A DNA stretch of 64,000 bases from Lachnospiraceae bacterium YSB2008 (GCA_000687655.1 JHWR01000010.1:1-64000); one strand, 5' to 3'; shown: positions 31,854-41,598, counted from the first letter of the stretch. Translations and numbers: made by a program. Notes: generated by a model not told the origin, from the letters alone.

Positions 31854-33107
31854 TTAATCATAAAGATTATAGCTCTTGCAAAGCAGATTCATTGACTTCA
31901 TAAGCTTATGGAAATAGATAAACGGACCTACTATGATACATGATCCGAGTACATTCCAAAGCCAGAATGTTGATGCACCAAACTTATAATCAATGTTTCT
32001 GAACTGAAGCTCTTCGCCAATACGCTGAGACATCTTATGACCCCAAACTAGAACAGATATTCCAAGAGTACATGATGCCAGGAATGATACAAGCATAACA
32101 TTCATTGTCTTCTTTCCGTCATGCTTATATGCCAGAGTGTTCAGGTCATCAGTTAAAGTATACATTACCCAGAGATCATATATACCAAATGTAACGATTC
32201 CGAGAAGAATATACTTAAGAAGTGATCTGTTTGTACGAAGCTCCTGCTTTCCATAGTTTGTTATATCGTTATAAGGTGGAACTGCAACTCCGCCTTCATC
32301 GCCCTGATAAGATACTTCTGCAATATTACCTGTACCGTTCTTATAACCAGGCTGTGCAAGCGCTCCTGTCTGAACGAGTGGTCCTGAACCAGGTCCCATA
32401 TTTGGTCCACCCGGAAGCGGTCCTGAGCCCATTCCCATCTGTGGTCCGCCTGGAAGTGGTCCTGAACCCATTCCCATCTGTGGTCCACCTGGAAGTGGTC
32501 CTGAGCCAGGTCCCATGTTTGGTACCGGTACAGGAACAGGTACTACTCCGATATTCTGCTGTGGGCCAGGCTGCTGTGGTCCCAGTTGCTGTGGACCAGG
32601 CTGAACAGGCTGCTGTGGCATTTCCGGCTGTGCCGGTGCTGCAGGCTGATCAGGTATCTGCTCTGATGTAACAGGCTGCTCAGGTGCATCTGCCTTATAT
32701 ATTTCTTTTACTTCTGCAAAGTCATCCTTTGGAGCATCAAATGAGAAATCCTTCTCTTCAGCATGACCCGGTATATATGCGTCACCTGTAAGTACGGTAG
32801 TTCCGTCTTCACCAGGCATAACAGGCTCAAGCTCTTCTGCATACGGATTATCCGGAATATCCTGGATAAAAGCTCCCTGCTGATTCTGTTCCATCGGCTG
32901 TACAGCTTCAGGTGCCATAGGCTGTGGTGCCGGCTGAACCGGCTGCTGTGGTGCCGCAGGCTGTGGTGCCGGCTGTACTGGCTGCTGTGGCTGCATAGCA
33001 GGTGCTGCCTGCTGCATAGCTGCCTTGACAGGTCTCATGTCAGCTCCGCAAAATCTGCAGAAATCCGCATTGTCATCAATCTGTGATCCGCATTGTCTAC
33101 AAAACAT
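31854..33107 (-). CDS. Zinc-ribbon protein with Pro/Gln repeats and DUF4234-like membrane domain
   Basis: The 417-residue protein starts with a zinc ribbon (C3, C6, C17, C20: 'CRQCG' and 'CRFCG'). A long Pro/Gln/Ala linker follows, including three or more copies of 'GSGPLPGGPQMGM' at roughly residues 230-270. The C-terminal 120 residues hold four hydrophobic segments of DUF4234 type ('LLKYILLGIVTFGIYDLWVM', 'MLVSFLASCTLGISVLVWGH', 'TFWLWNVLGSCIIVGPFIYF'). I start at 33107, where GGGGGGA lies upstream, not at 33188. It ends 154 bases before the GH25 gene and starts 16 bases after phosphoglucomutase. The job is unknown; such proteins may report on membrane state. Confidence 0.78.
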   Translation of the reverse strand: MFCRQCGSQIDDNADFCRFCGADMRPVKAAMQQAAPAMQPQQPVQPAPQPAAPQQPVQPAPQPMAPEAVQPMEQNQQGAFIQDIPDNPYAEELEPVMPGEDGTTVLTGDAYIPGHAEEKDFSFDAPKDDFAEVKEIYKADAPEQPVTSEQIPDQPAAPAQPEMPQQPVQPGPQQLGPQQPGPQQNIGVVPVPVPVPNMGPGSGPLPGGPQMGMGSGPLPGGPQMGMGSGPLPGGPNMGPGSGPLVQTGALAQPGYKNGTGNIAEVSYQGDEGGVAVPPYNDITNYGKQELRTNRSLLKYILLGIVTFGIYDLWVMYTLTDDLNTLAYKHDGKKTMNVMLVSFLASCTLGISVLVWGHKMSQRIGEELQFRNIDYKFGASTFWLWNVLGSCIIVGPFIYFHKLMKSMNLLCKSYNLYD

Positions 33108-33123
33108 TTTCTGTATCCCCCCT

Positions 33124-34851
33124 TTATGATAAGCTATCGATAAGTTCCTGAACCTTAGCCGCGAAATCCTGTGAAAGTTTCTCAGCATCTTCCAAGCTGC
33201 TACCCTTTACCCCATAGTAGAACTTGATCTTAGGTTCTGTTCCTGAAGGTCTTGCACAGAGCCATGCATCATCTGTAAGCTCATAATAGAGAACATTTGA
33301 TTTAGGAAGCCCTGTAGGCTTAACTGCTCCTGTTGCAAGATCCGTAATAGTATCCTTATCGTAATCTCTTACTGCAAGAACCTTATATCCTGCTATCTCT
33401 GTAAGAGTTGTATTCCTGAGCGTTGTCATAACCTGCTTGATCTTCTCGATACCGTCAAGGCCCTTCATGGTTATGGTTGTTATGGCATCGTAGATATAAC
33501 CATACTTCTCATACATATCTATCATTGCATCCCAGAGTGTCTTGCCCTGTGACTTATAGAATGCTGCTGCTTCGCAGAGAGCCATGGTTGCTACGATAGC
33601 ATCCTTATCTCTTGCATGAGTTCCTATCAGGCATCCATAACTTTCTTCAAATCCGAAGAGGTATGTTCCAACGCCTTCATTTTCCATTCCATGTATAACT
33701 CGTCCGATCCATTTGAAACCTGTAAGACATTCAACAAGCTTTACGCCATAATAATTTGCTATCTGATCTGCAAGATTTGTGGAAACTATAGTCTTGATGA
33801 AAACTCCGTCATCCGGAAGTCCCTTGGTTGCCTTAGTCTCACTTATCTCATACTCAGCCAGAAGGCTTCCTGACATATTACCGGTGAGGCATCTGTACTC
33901 ACCAGCTGAGTCCTTAACATATACACCAAGTCGGTCGGCATCAGGATCTGTAGCAAGTACAAGGTCGGCATCCTTCTCTTTAGCAAGCTTAAGAGCAAGT
34001 GTGAAAGCCTCCTTTGCTTCAGGATTTGGATAATCAACTGTAGGGAAGTTTCCGTCCGGAAGCTCCTGCTCAGGAACAACATATACATTTGGGAATCCTA
34101 TCTCAGCAAGTATTCTTCTTGCAGGTATGTTTCCAGTTCCGTGAAGTGGTGTATATACAACCGTTATATCCTTACCGAATTTATCGATCGCATCCTGGTG
34201 TTTGATCTGCTTCTTCAGTTCAGCTATATAAGCATCATCTACATCCTTACCTATGGTTATATAAAGTCCTGCTGCCTTAGCTGCTTCGATATCCATAGTC
34301 TTTGATTCGTCTATACGGAGTGCCTTAACTTCACTCATGATACCTGTATCATTTGGAGGAGTGATCTGGGCACCGTCTTCCCAGTAAACCTTGTAGCCAT
34401 TATATTCAGGAGGATTATGGCTTGCTGTGATGTTGATACCTGCTGTACATCCGAGATATCTGACTGCAAATGAAAGCTCAGGTGTCGGTCTGAGTGACTC
34501 AAATCTGTATGCCTTTATTCCATTTGCTGCGAGTGTAAGCGCTGCAACATCTGCAAACTCAGGGGAGAAGTTACGGCAGTCATAAGCTATCGCAACGCCC
34601 TTATCCTGTGCACCCTGCTTGATTATATAATTTGCAAGTCCCTGTGTAGCACGTGCAACTACATACTTATTCATGCGGTTTGTACCTGCACCGATAATGC
34701 CACGAAGACCTGCTGTACCAAATTCCAGTTCAACCGAGAATCTTTCTCTGATCTCCTTCTCATCATCCTTTATAGCGATGAGTTCCTGCTTGGTTTCATC
34801 ATCAAAGAAAGGATTCTGTATCCATTCTTCATAAACCTTCATATATTCCAT
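33124..34851 (-). CDS. Phosphoglucomutase / phosphomannomutase
   Basis: The 575-residue alpha-phosphohexomutase interconverts hexose 1- and 6-phosphates for glycogen, cell-wall and sugar-nucleotide supply. The phosphoserine is S144 in 'ITASHNPPEYNGYKVY'; the metal loop is 'ATDPDADRLGVY'; the sugar-binding loop is 'FGFEESYGCLIG'; the phosphate-binding end is 'WLCARPSGTEPKIKFY'. Length fits the long bacterial class. AAGGAGGG precedes the ATG and an extended -10 box lies at 34893-34901. Confidence 0.95.
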   Translation of the reverse strand: MEYMKVYEEWIQNPFFDDETKQELIAIKDDEKEIRERFSVELEFGTAGLRGIIGAGTNRMNKYVVARATQGLANYIIKQGAQDKGVAIAYDCRNFSPEFADVAALTLAANGIKAYRFESLRPTPELSFAVRYLGCTAGINITASHNPPEYNGYKVYWEDGAQITPPNDTGIMSEVKALRIDESKTMDIEAAKAAGLYITIGKDVDDAYIAELKKQIKHQDAIDKFGKDITVVYTPLHGTGNIPARRILAEIGFPNVYVVPEQELPDGNFPTVDYPNPEAKEAFTLALKLAKEKDADLVLATDPDADRLGVYVKDSAGEYRCLTGNMSGSLLAEYEISETKATKGLPDDGVFIKTIVSTNLADQIANYYGVKLVECLTGFKWIGRVIHGMENEGVGTYLFGFEESYGCLIGTHARDKDAIVATMALCEAAAFYKSQGKTLWDAMIDMYEKYGYIYDAITTITMKGLDGIEKIKQVMTTLRNTTLTEIAGYKVLAVRDYDKDTITDLATGAVKPTGLPKSNVLYYELTDDAWLCARPSGTEPKIKFYYGVKGSSLEDAEKLSQDFAAKVQELIDSLS

Positions 34852-34892
34852 GATAAACCCTCCTTGTACTGCATTTTGAAAACACTGTTCTG

Positions 34893-34901
34893 ATTATATC
34901 A
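34893..34901 (-). promoter_or_regulatory. Extended -10 promoter of phosphoglucomutase
   Basis: Minus strand TGATATAAT: a TG, one base, then a perfect TATAAT. No good -35 is seen at 17 bases, as is usual for extended -10 promoters. Start codon lies 42 bases downstream. Confidence 0.55.
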
Positions 34902-34977
34902 TAATCTGAAGATTATTGCGATAAATTGTTGTGAAATGTATCGATAGATAGTTCAGTTATTTATACCCCTTTAAAAG

Positions 34978-35006
34978 TTGTCTAACAATTCTGATAGTAG
35001 TATAAT
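34978..35006 (+). promoter_or_regulatory. Promoter of the plus-strand lipoprotein cluster
   Basis: TTGTCT (34978-34983), 17 bases, TATAAT (35001-35006). It is divergent from the phosphoglucomutase promoter about 80 bases away and precedes the lipoprotein start by 71 bases. No structured leader is obvious. Confidence 0.65.
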
Positions 35007-35077
35007 TATCATGTGTAACCGATTTTACATTCGTTACATTTTTTCTACTATATTATTACATGCGAGGTAACGACTTT

Positions 35078-36085
35078 ATGAAGAGAAAACGATTTCAGCT
35101 TGTATCTGTTTATATACTCATTCTTCTTCTGCTGGCAGGCTGCAGCTTCCCTAAGCTCGGAAAGAAGGGAAAAGGCGACGAGGATGGGAAGGCTTCGGTA
35201 AGTGATGCCAAAACCGGCGATGACGGGAAAGACGTTACCGGTGATAACAAGGCTGACAGTACCGAGTCAGAATATTACATACCTCCTCACCTTCGTAAGA
35301 CTGCCGAATACGACCCGAATGAGGTCGACAGAGGTAAGGGTGGCGATCCCGACGAGATTGCCCGTCTTGAAGATGAGATTGCAGGAAAGCTTTGGATAAG
35401 AGAAGGTGACGAACCTGAATATATGTGTGGATGGCTTTTTACTGAAAAGCATACCGTAGTCAGAATGGGACGTCTTGGATTTAACGATGCCTATTATGAT
35501 GGCATATGGTATGTCACCTACGGAGGCGATTACGGATATGACGATGACAGCGATGAAGTTGATGAATCATCCGCTTACCGTCTTGCCTTTTATGATGGTT
35601 CACCCGGTTTTGACTGGTTTATCATCAATTTCACGGATGATGGAAAGCTTAATCTGAAGAGATTTTATGACGACAGCGAATCCGACGGATTTACTTTCTA
35701 CGTTGACCCGGAAAAAGAGCCCGCTCTTAATGTGCCGGAGAACGCAGGCAACCCTGATGAATTTGTTGAGATATGGCAGCTGACAGAAGTAGGTGCCGAT
35801 ATGGATACATTAAGTGGAAACAACACTCCGGGTAACTGGCTTACTATCAAGGCAGACGGTTCAGTTTACTCACAGTCTCCATTCGGAGATGACTATATGC
35901 ATTGGGCATGTACCGATGATGTATTCTATCTCTGCTATGCAAAAGAAAGACAGAAGGAAGCTCCGTATCCTTTCGACGACGTAAGATACAGCATACGTCC
36001 ATTCAAATATGAAAAGATAGATGCCCATAAGTATCTGTTCACGGATATGTGGGACGGACATGAATATTGGCTTCAGTGCAGATAA
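35078..36085 (+). CDS. Secreted lipoprotein, function unknown
   Basis: The 335-residue product begins at the ATG at 35078, which has GCGAGGT eight bases upstream; a frame from 35060 lacks a site. The signal peptide ends in 'LLLLAGC' with the lipid-bearing cysteine at residue 22. A low-complexity Lys/Asp/Gly region follows (25-65), then a compact, acidic beta-rich domain with many Asp, Tyr and Trp. It has no recognisable catalytic motif. It opens a run of three plus-strand genes for cell-surface proteins (gaps of 48 and 47 bases) that share the promoter at 34978-35006. Confidence 0.7.
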   Translation: MKRKRFQLVSVYILILLLLAGCSFPKLGKKGKGDEDGKASVSDAKTGDDGKDVTGDNKADSTESEYYIPPHLRKTAEYDPNEVDRGKGGDPDEIARLEDEIAGKLWIREGDEPEYMCGWLFTEKHTVVRMGRLGFNDAYYDGIWYVTYGGDYGYDDDSDEVDESSAYRLAFYDGSPGFDWFIINFTDDGKLNLKRFYDDSESDGFTFYVDPEKEPALNVPENAGNPDEFVEIWQLTEVGADMDTLSGNNTPGNWLTIKADGSVYSQSPFGDDYMHWACTDDVFYLCYAKERQKEAPYPFDDVRYSIRPFKYEKIDAHKYLFTDMWDGHEYWLQCR

Positions 36086-36133
36086 AATAAGCCGCATAAG
36101 ACGTACTTTATACAGCGACTGGAAAGGACAGAC

Positions 36134-37474
36134 ATGAATAATAAAGGAAAACACGAAGTTCTCATAGGAATTATAATCGGCCTCGGATCAGCCTTTCTTT
36201 TTACCGTGGTAACCTGTTTCCTTATCCTTCTTTTCATGGTTAAGGCAGATGACAAGAAGAAAAAAGAGGCAAAAACTACCGAAGAGGTCACTACTGAATA
36301 TACAGATGACAATGGTGGCGATGATGAAGGCGGCGGCGAAACAGATTCAGGAAACTTCCCTGCAGCAGGAACCTATCTCTTCAAAGGCTACGGCGATGAA
36401 GACAGTAATGGAGAATATGCTGAAAACCTTAATATTGCCGAGATAGAATTCACGAATGACCAAGGTTTTGAAACCTATGATCAGTTAAATGAATTTGACA
36501 ATATGGTAGACAACGCCAAAGCAAGAGCAATAACCTTCAATGACGACGGAACCGGAACTTATTCCGACTGGGCAAAGACATCTGACGTATCCTTTAAGGA
36601 TGATTATTTCAAGATTAATAATCTCAGCTGTCGATACGGTTTCGATGAAGATACCTTCTGGTATGAAGACGGAAGTGAAAGAAAGGTTATGATATATGAG
36701 AAGACCACTGACGAGGTGGTCCAGAGAATAAGAGACGGTCTTGGTATGTCAGTTCCTATAGAGGATGCCAAGGTCGGCGATATGATAACTCTTGGAACCT
36801 ACGAACAGAATCATAATAATTCAGATGGCAAGGAAGCTATCGTATGGGACGTTCTGGCTATAGAGGATGGCAAAATGCTTGTAATAAGCGACAAGGTTCT
36901 CGATTCCTACTGTTTCAACAATACAGACGGGCAGCCTCAGCCGGCAGGATTGAGCTGGGAGAACTGTACTCTGAGAGAGTTCCTTAATGGTGACTTCATA
37001 GATACATGCTTCACTGATGATGAAAGAGCCATGATACAGACAACTCATCTTACCAATCCTTCAAGTAAAGACTATCTGGCCGATTACTGGGGAGGCCTTG
37101 ATGCACCATATGACGTACTTGGTCCACAGAATCACGAGGACGGACCGGAAACTGACGACAGAGTTTTCGTTCTTTCAGTAGAGGAAGTTCTGAAGTATAT
37201 GGGCGAGGAAGATGATTACAGACCGGATGATGAATATCCTTTCTCACGATTTGTAGGCGCAAGCGGTCGTACAGCAAGAATCACTTCATCCATAAGATAT
37301 GCAGGAAATGTATATTATGAGCATACAACCTGTGAAGCATGCTGGATCACACGTACACTGAGCGATCCGGATGAGGGCGTAGTATATCTCACTTCCAACG
37401 GATCTTTCTTCAACTGGTACAGCAACTCAGTCGGACTTGGACTCAGACCTGCCATGTGGATAGAAATACCGTAA
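36134..37474 (+). CDS. Membrane-anchored protein with DUF6273-like domain
   Basis: The 446-residue protein has one membrane segment at about 9-35 ('VLIGIIIGLGSAFLFTVV'), a charged Thr/Asp/Glu/Gly linker, and two extracellular parts. The first (about 75-200) echoes the domain in the lipoprotein upstream. The second (about 210-446) resembles DUF6273, a lectin-like fold with patterns such as 'ITLGTYEQ', 'IVWDVLAIEDGKMLVIS', 'WENCTLREFLNGDF' and 'GLGLRPAMWIEI'. The domain name is from memory. GGAAAGGA precedes the ATG. Probably a surface protein of the same operon. Confidence 0.72.
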   Translation: MNNKGKHEVLIGIIIGLGSAFLFTVVTCFLILLFMVKADDKKKKEAKTTEEVTTEYTDDNGGDDEGGGETDSGNFPAAGTYLFKGYGDEDSNGEYAENLNIAEIEFTNDQGFETYDQLNEFDNMVDNAKARAITFNDDGTGTYSDWAKTSDVSFKDDYFKINNLSCRYGFDEDTFWYEDGSERKVMIYEKTTDEVVQRIRDGLGMSVPIEDAKVGDMITLGTYEQNHNNSDGKEAIVWDVLAIEDGKMLVISDKVLDSYCFNNTDGQPQPAGLSWENCTLREFLNGDFIDTCFTDDERAMIQTTHLTNPSSKDYLADYWGGLDAPYDVLGPQNHEDGPETDDRVFVLSVEEVLKYMGEEDDYRPDDEYPFSRFVGASGRTARITSSIRYAGNVYYEHTTCEACWITRTLSDPDEGVVYLTSNGSFFNWYSNSVGLGLRPAMWIEIP

Positions 37475-37521
37475 AAATGATACAAGGGTCAAAAGTCATA
37501 AAAACTACGAGGTGACAGAAT

Positions 37522-39273
37522 ATGGATAATACTAATAATAATGACAATATGAATCCAGGATATGACGGACAGCAGCCGCAGTATGACGCTTCCCAGTATC
37601 AGGGTTATGACCGGCAACAGTATGATGCTTCCCAGTATCAGAATTATGACTGGTCACAGTATCAGAATTATGATCAAAGCCAATATCAAAACTACGATTG
37701 GTCTCAGTATCAAAACTACGATCAATCGCAATATCAGAACCAAAACTATGATCAAAACCAATCACAGTATCAGAACTACGATCAATCTCAGTATCAAAAC
37801 TACGACTGGTCACAGTACCAAAACTATAATCAGCAGAATACTGACAATGCGCAGAATACTGAGACATCAGCACCTACCGCAAGCGTGCAGTCTGCCGTGG
37901 ATGCAACGCCTGCCAAAGAAACAAATCCTGCCAAGGATAAGAAACCTGCATCCAAATCAAAGAACGGCAAGCCGAAGAAGAACAAGAAGAAGATTCTTGT
38001 TACCGCTCTCATTACATTTTTCATCACTATCTTTGTTAATGCAGTCGGTATAGGTATAACCATATTTGCGTTAAGATCACACAAAGAAAAAGAACGTGAG
38101 GAAGCGCGGAAGAAATACGAATCCTCGACAGAGGACTATACTTATAACGATGAGGATCCAGGCGATTACGGTGAGGAAGGTGATACCGAATACGGTGAAG
38201 AGGACGAAGAAAAGAAATTCATGACATACGAGCAGGCAAATGATGTGAATTCCACTCTCTTCGATAATTCCAAACTTGCTGAAGCAGGCACTACATTTAC
38301 GGCCGTATCAGATAACATAGGAAAACATGATCCTGATTATGATCTCTATACTTACGATATAACGCTTGTCGGCGCTGAATATTTCCGTACACCTGACGGA
38401 TACGAAGCCATAAGAATATTCTATGACTTCAAGAGCAACGCCGAGAGAATAGTTTATCCAGAAGATGAGATAAATATCTACGCATTTCAGGGTGACGTTC
38501 TTTTGGAAAGATATATAGGAACACTCGGCGACTGGTGGGATTCAGGTACAGATGACCCGATGACTGAAGAACAGACCACGTCTGATAATCCTTATACCAG
38601 AAATTCTATGGCTCTCGTAAAACCGGGTGCCAAGATCAGATGTGCCGCAGAGTACTACTGTGAATGGAAATATGATGACCCGATAACCGTTGAATTCAGA
38701 CATACAGGTATGGACAATTCTCCTCTCTGGATGGAGCATGATATGGATTCACCGGAGATTCTGGCTCTTCCTGATACCTACAGTTTCTTTGCAGATATTG
38801 ATCCGAAGAGCATGCCTTGCAAGCCTGCTTCAGATGATTATCTTATAAAAGATACAGCACCTTCATGGACCAATGGTCTTGCTTCGGAAGGTGAAGTAAC
38901 GCCGGATTACAATATAAAAATCGGTGACGCGACCGTCACCGATGAAGAAGATGGAAAACATATTAAGATTTCCATTGAATATACAATTCTTACAGGTAAT
39001 ACCGAAAACTTTATAGATGCTATGCAGCTCGAAGAAGACCGTGCTTTTGAATGGCCTCGCTTCATAGTCTCTCAGGATGGAGCCTCTATTCTTCAGGTTG
39101 ACACCGAAGAATCTCTCGCAGCCATGCAGAAAGAACCATCCAGAAATGAAACGGTCGACATCGTTCTTGAATACGTTCTCAGAACAGACAGTCCTGTTGA
39201 GATAGCATTCATGGATGCCGAACCGAATAGAAAACAGACACCTATTATAGGTAAAGTTTTCGATGTTAATTAA
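37522..39273 (+). CDS. Membrane protein with Gln/Tyr/Asn-rich repeats and DUF5067-like domain
   Basis: The 583-residue protein starts with a Gln/Tyr/Asn/Asp-rich segment (about 20-105) built of 'SQYQNYD' units, resembling prion-like low-complexity domains. A Lys-rich patch and one membrane segment (158-184) follow, then an acidic stretch (about 200-225) and an extracellular domain at about 250-400 of DUF5067 type ('DITLVGAEYFRTPDGYEAI'), a fold seen in clostridial surface proteins. A second beta domain closes the protein ('TVTDEEDGKHIKISIEY'). The topology puts the repeats on the cytosolic side. GAGGTGACAG lies upstream. It is the last gene of the plus-strand trio and converges on the next gene after only nine bases. 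Confidence 0.72.
   Translation: MDNTNNNDNMNPGYDGQQPQYDASQYQGYDRQQYDASQYQNYDWSQYQNYDQSQYQNYDWSQYQNYDQSQYQNQNYDQNQSQYQNYDQSQYQNYDWSQYQNYNQQNTDNAQNTETSAPTASVQSAVDATPAKETNPAKDKKPASKSKNGKPKKNKKKILVTALITFFITIFVNAVGIGITIFALRSHKEKEREEARKKYESSTEDYTYNDEDPGDYGEEGDTEYGEEDEEKKFMTYEQANDVNSTLFDNSKLAEAGTTFTAVSDNIGKHDPDYDLYTYDITLVGAEYFRTPDGYEAIRIFYDFKSNAERIVYPEDEINIYAFQGDVLLERYIGTLGDWWDSGTDDPMTEEQTTSDNPYTRNSMALVKPGAKIRCAAEYYCEWKYDDPITVEFRHTGMDNSPLWMEHDMDSPEILALPDTYSFFADIDPKSMPCKPASDDYLIKDTAPSWTNGLASEGEVTPDYNIKIGDATVTDEEDGKHIKISIEYTILTGNTENFIDAMQLEEDRAFEWPRFIVSQDGASILQVDTEESLAAMQKEPSRNETVDIVLEYVLRTDSPVEIAFMDAEPNRKQTPIIGKVFDVN
37580..37836 (+). repeat. In-frame SQYQNYD repeats
   Basis: Codon blocks for 'SQYQNYD' with either W or Q before the Ser recur about eight times in tandem with synonymous differences. 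Frame and spacing (8 or 16 residues) are kept, so it is a protein repeat, not an array. Confidence 0.85.
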
Positions 39274-39282
39274 TAATCTGAT

Positions 39283-40206
39283 TTAATTTCCGCTGTAAAG
39301 CTTTATCTGATCCAGTGCGGTCTTGGCGTCATTTTCGCTGAGACCGCCTGCTGTGAAGGCAGCTACATATCTGCCCTTAACCATGTATGCCTGGATAACA
39401 ACCATTGTTATACTCTGCTTTCCATAGGTATATGTAGCCTTAATCTTATATGCATCAAGATTTCTTCCTGCTACCATAGTCTTCGTCTGTTCCATCTGAA
39501 CATTAGAGAATCCCATACCTTCAAGCTCACGCTTAACCTCATCTGCATACTGACCCATAACCTTGCTCAGATCAAGATTGTCCATTCCTATAAGACCGTT
39601 CTTGACCATTATGTTGAAGGTTGAAACAGAGTTAGTGCTTGCCTGTTTTGTAGCCTGAATCTCAGTTACAATCTTTCCCGAATTCAGATCTTTCTTCAAG
39701 GCATCAGCTCCGCCTTCATATCCTGCAACCTGCCAATCAGATGAAAGATCTGCTTTTATATCAAAATATTCATTTACATAGGAATTGCCGGTAACCACAC
39801 CCGGAACATATCTTGTCTTGATAAACTTAACAACTACACTGACAAGAGCTATGGCAATAACAGCTACAATAGCAAGCACGATATACTTTGCTGCAGAGCT
39901 GCTCTGCTTCGGTGCAGAATTAAATGCACTGTTCATCGGAGACTGGCCATATCCGCCGCCGTATCCGCCGGCATTCATTCCACCGTTCATTCCGCCTGCC
40001 ATTCCGCCGTTCATGGAAGCGTTTGCTTCATTATTTCTGCGGATAGCCTGCATATCAACAAAACCTGTGTTAGGCTGAGCTCCTTCATCCATAGTCGGAG
40101 CAGGATCTTCCTTCATCCTGAGCTTCGGTTTCTCTATCTCCGGAGTAACACTGTCAAATGTGTCAGCTCCCTTCATGAGATCGTCAAAATCATCATACTG
40201 TCCCAC
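39283..40206 (-). CDS. Single-pass membrane protein with Gly/Met/Asn-rich linker
   Basis: The 307-residue protein starts with GTG at 40206, with AAGGAGGA upstream. Residues 1-60 are acidic and disordered. Residues 64-95 are rich in Gly, Met, Asn and Tyr ('GGMAGGMNGGMNAGGYGGGY'), and a membrane segment lies at 107-128. The rest is an extracellular alpha/beta domain with no known motif ('YVNEYFDIKADLSSDWQVAG', then 'VSTFNIMVKNG'). Stress or surface roles are possible but unsupported. It lies 24 bases after the CCA enzyme gene, so is probably co-transcribed. Confidence 0.65.
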   Translation of the reverse strand: MGQYDDFDDLMKGADTFDSVTPEIEKPKLRMKEDPAPTMDEGAQPNTGFVDMQAIRRNNEANASMNGGMAGGMNGGMNAGGYGGGYGQSPMNSAFNSAPKQSSSAAKYIVLAIVAVIAIALVSVVVKFIKTRYVPGVVTGNSYVNEYFDIKADLSSDWQVAGYEGGADALKKDLNSGKIVTEIQATKQASTNSVSTFNIMVKNGLIGMDNLDLSKVMGQYADEVKRELEGMGFSNVQMEQTKTMVAGRNLDAYKIKATYTYGKQSITMVVIQAYMVKGRYVAAFTAGGLSENDAKTALDQIKLYSGN

Positions 40207-40230
40207 GTATAAATCCTCCTTAAATAAAAC

Positions 40231-41598
40231 TTATTCATTCATCATCTTACCGGCAAGCTGCAGCAGCTTATCCCTGTCATTGAGCGACGGTTCTTCCAGA
40301 ACCTTATCCAGCAGTCTTCCAAGTATTTCGCCCATCTTAGGTCCTCTCGGAACTCCGAGATCAATAAGCTCCTTTCCGCCTATGGCAAGATCTTTTATAT
40401 TAAGGGCATCGCCCTCTTTCATAATCTCGGCATAGAACCTGTCAAAGTCTTCCAAAACACTTTCTTTAAAATCAAGTCTGTAATCACTCTGCGCTTTTGT
40501 GTCGGCCCTCTTCAGTTCCATAAGGTCAGAATAGTTCTCCGCTCCCATCTTGGAAAGCGTTCTTCTGAGCCCCTTCTTTGAGATTCCGTTTATGCCTATG
40601 TCATGGAAGTATACCATTTTCTTGACCATATGTATAGTATCATTATCCATACGGAGTCTTCGGAGAATGCCCGGAACCATATCCGCTCCAACCTTATTGT
40701 GCCCCTTGAAATGATCTATCTCATGGAAAAACTTTCCGTCTACCTCTCTGTCAACTGTCTCAACAGTTTTAGAATCCGGCTTTCCAATATCATGAAGCAG
40801 TGCCGCATATCTCATGTATTTCTTAGGCGAAACCGCCTTCATGACCTCTATGGTATGGTGACCGACATCATACATATGATAAGGGGTCCTCTGTTCCGTC
40901 TCCATGATCCTGTCAAATTCCGGAAGGAATATTGATGTAATCCCGAGGTTATAAAGCTCTTCAATCTTCTCAGGATGAGGCGACGTTATCAGCTTGGTAA
41001 ACTCTGTCTCAATACGCTCGGCACTCACCATCTTCAGTGAATCAACATGCCTTGTTATAGCCTCCTTCGTGGCTTCTTCTATCTCAAAACCGAGCTGTGC
41101 CGAGAACCTGACCGCTCTCATGATTCGGAGTGCATCTTCATCAAATCTCGCATCCGGATCCCCTACGGCACGGATACATTTCCGCCTGATATCCTCCATG
41201 CCACCGAAGACATCCACCAGACCTTCCTCATCATTATATGCCATGGCGTTGATCGTAAAGTCGCGCCTGAGTAAATCTTCCTCAAGATTACTTGTAAATG
41301 TAACGTTATCCGGCCTTCTGTGGTCAGTGTATTCACCGTCAACCCTGTAGGTCGTAACCTCATAGCCGGTATTCCCGAGAAGCACAGTAACCGTACCATG
41401 CTGAAGTCCCGTATCAACTGTTCGACGGAATATATTCTTGACTTCCCCGGGAAGTGCTGAGGTAGTTATATCCCAATCATTCGGAACTCTTCCCAGAATA
41501 CTGTCCCTGACACAACCGCCAACAGCATATGCTTCAAAGCCCTCTTTATGAAGTTTTGTAAGAATCTCCGAAACATCATTCGGAATAATAAACTTCAT
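40231..41598 (-). CDS. cca: CCA tRNA nucleotidyltransferase
   Basis: The 455-residue enzyme adds or repairs the 3' CCA end of tRNA. The class II nucleotidyltransferase head shows 'GGCVRDSILGRVPNDWDITT' (27-46) with the catalytic Asp pair, then 'HGTVTVLL' and 'RRDFTINAMAYN' and 'DPDARFDEDALRIMRAVRF', here cited in part. The tail carries an HD phosphohydrolase domain ('LLHDIGKP' and 'HFKGHNKVGADM'), usual in the longer clostridial form. Without a search I cannot tell poly(A) polymerase apart, but the neck motifs favour CCA addition. AAGGGG precedes the ATG. Confidence 0.92.
   Translation of the reverse strand: MKFIIPNDVSEILTKLHKEGFEAYAVGGCVRDSILGRVPNDWDITTSALPGEVKNIFRRTVDTGLQHGTVTVLLGNTGYEVTTYRVDGEYTDHRRPDNVTFTSNLEEDLLRRDFTINAMAYNDEEGLVDVFGGMEDIRRKCIRAVGDPDARFDEDALRIMRAVRFSAQLGFEIEEATKEAITRHVDSLKMVSAERIETEFTKLITSPHPEKIEELYNLGITSIFLPEFDRIMETEQRTPYHMYDVGHHTIEVMKAVSPKKYMRYAALLHDIGKPDSKTVETVDREVDGKFFHEIDHFKGHNKVGADMVPGILRRLRMDNDTIHMVKKMVYFHDIGINGISKKGLRRTLSKMGAENYSDLMELKRADTKAQSDYRLDFKESVLEDFDRFYAEIMKEGDALNIKDLAIGGKELIDLGVPRGPKMGEILGRLLDKVLEEPSLNDRDKLLQLAGKMMNE

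Noticed and set aside
37580-37836. Short tandem array resembling CRISPR repeats
   Set aside because: In-frame SQYQNYD protein repeats with no unique spacers and no cas genes.
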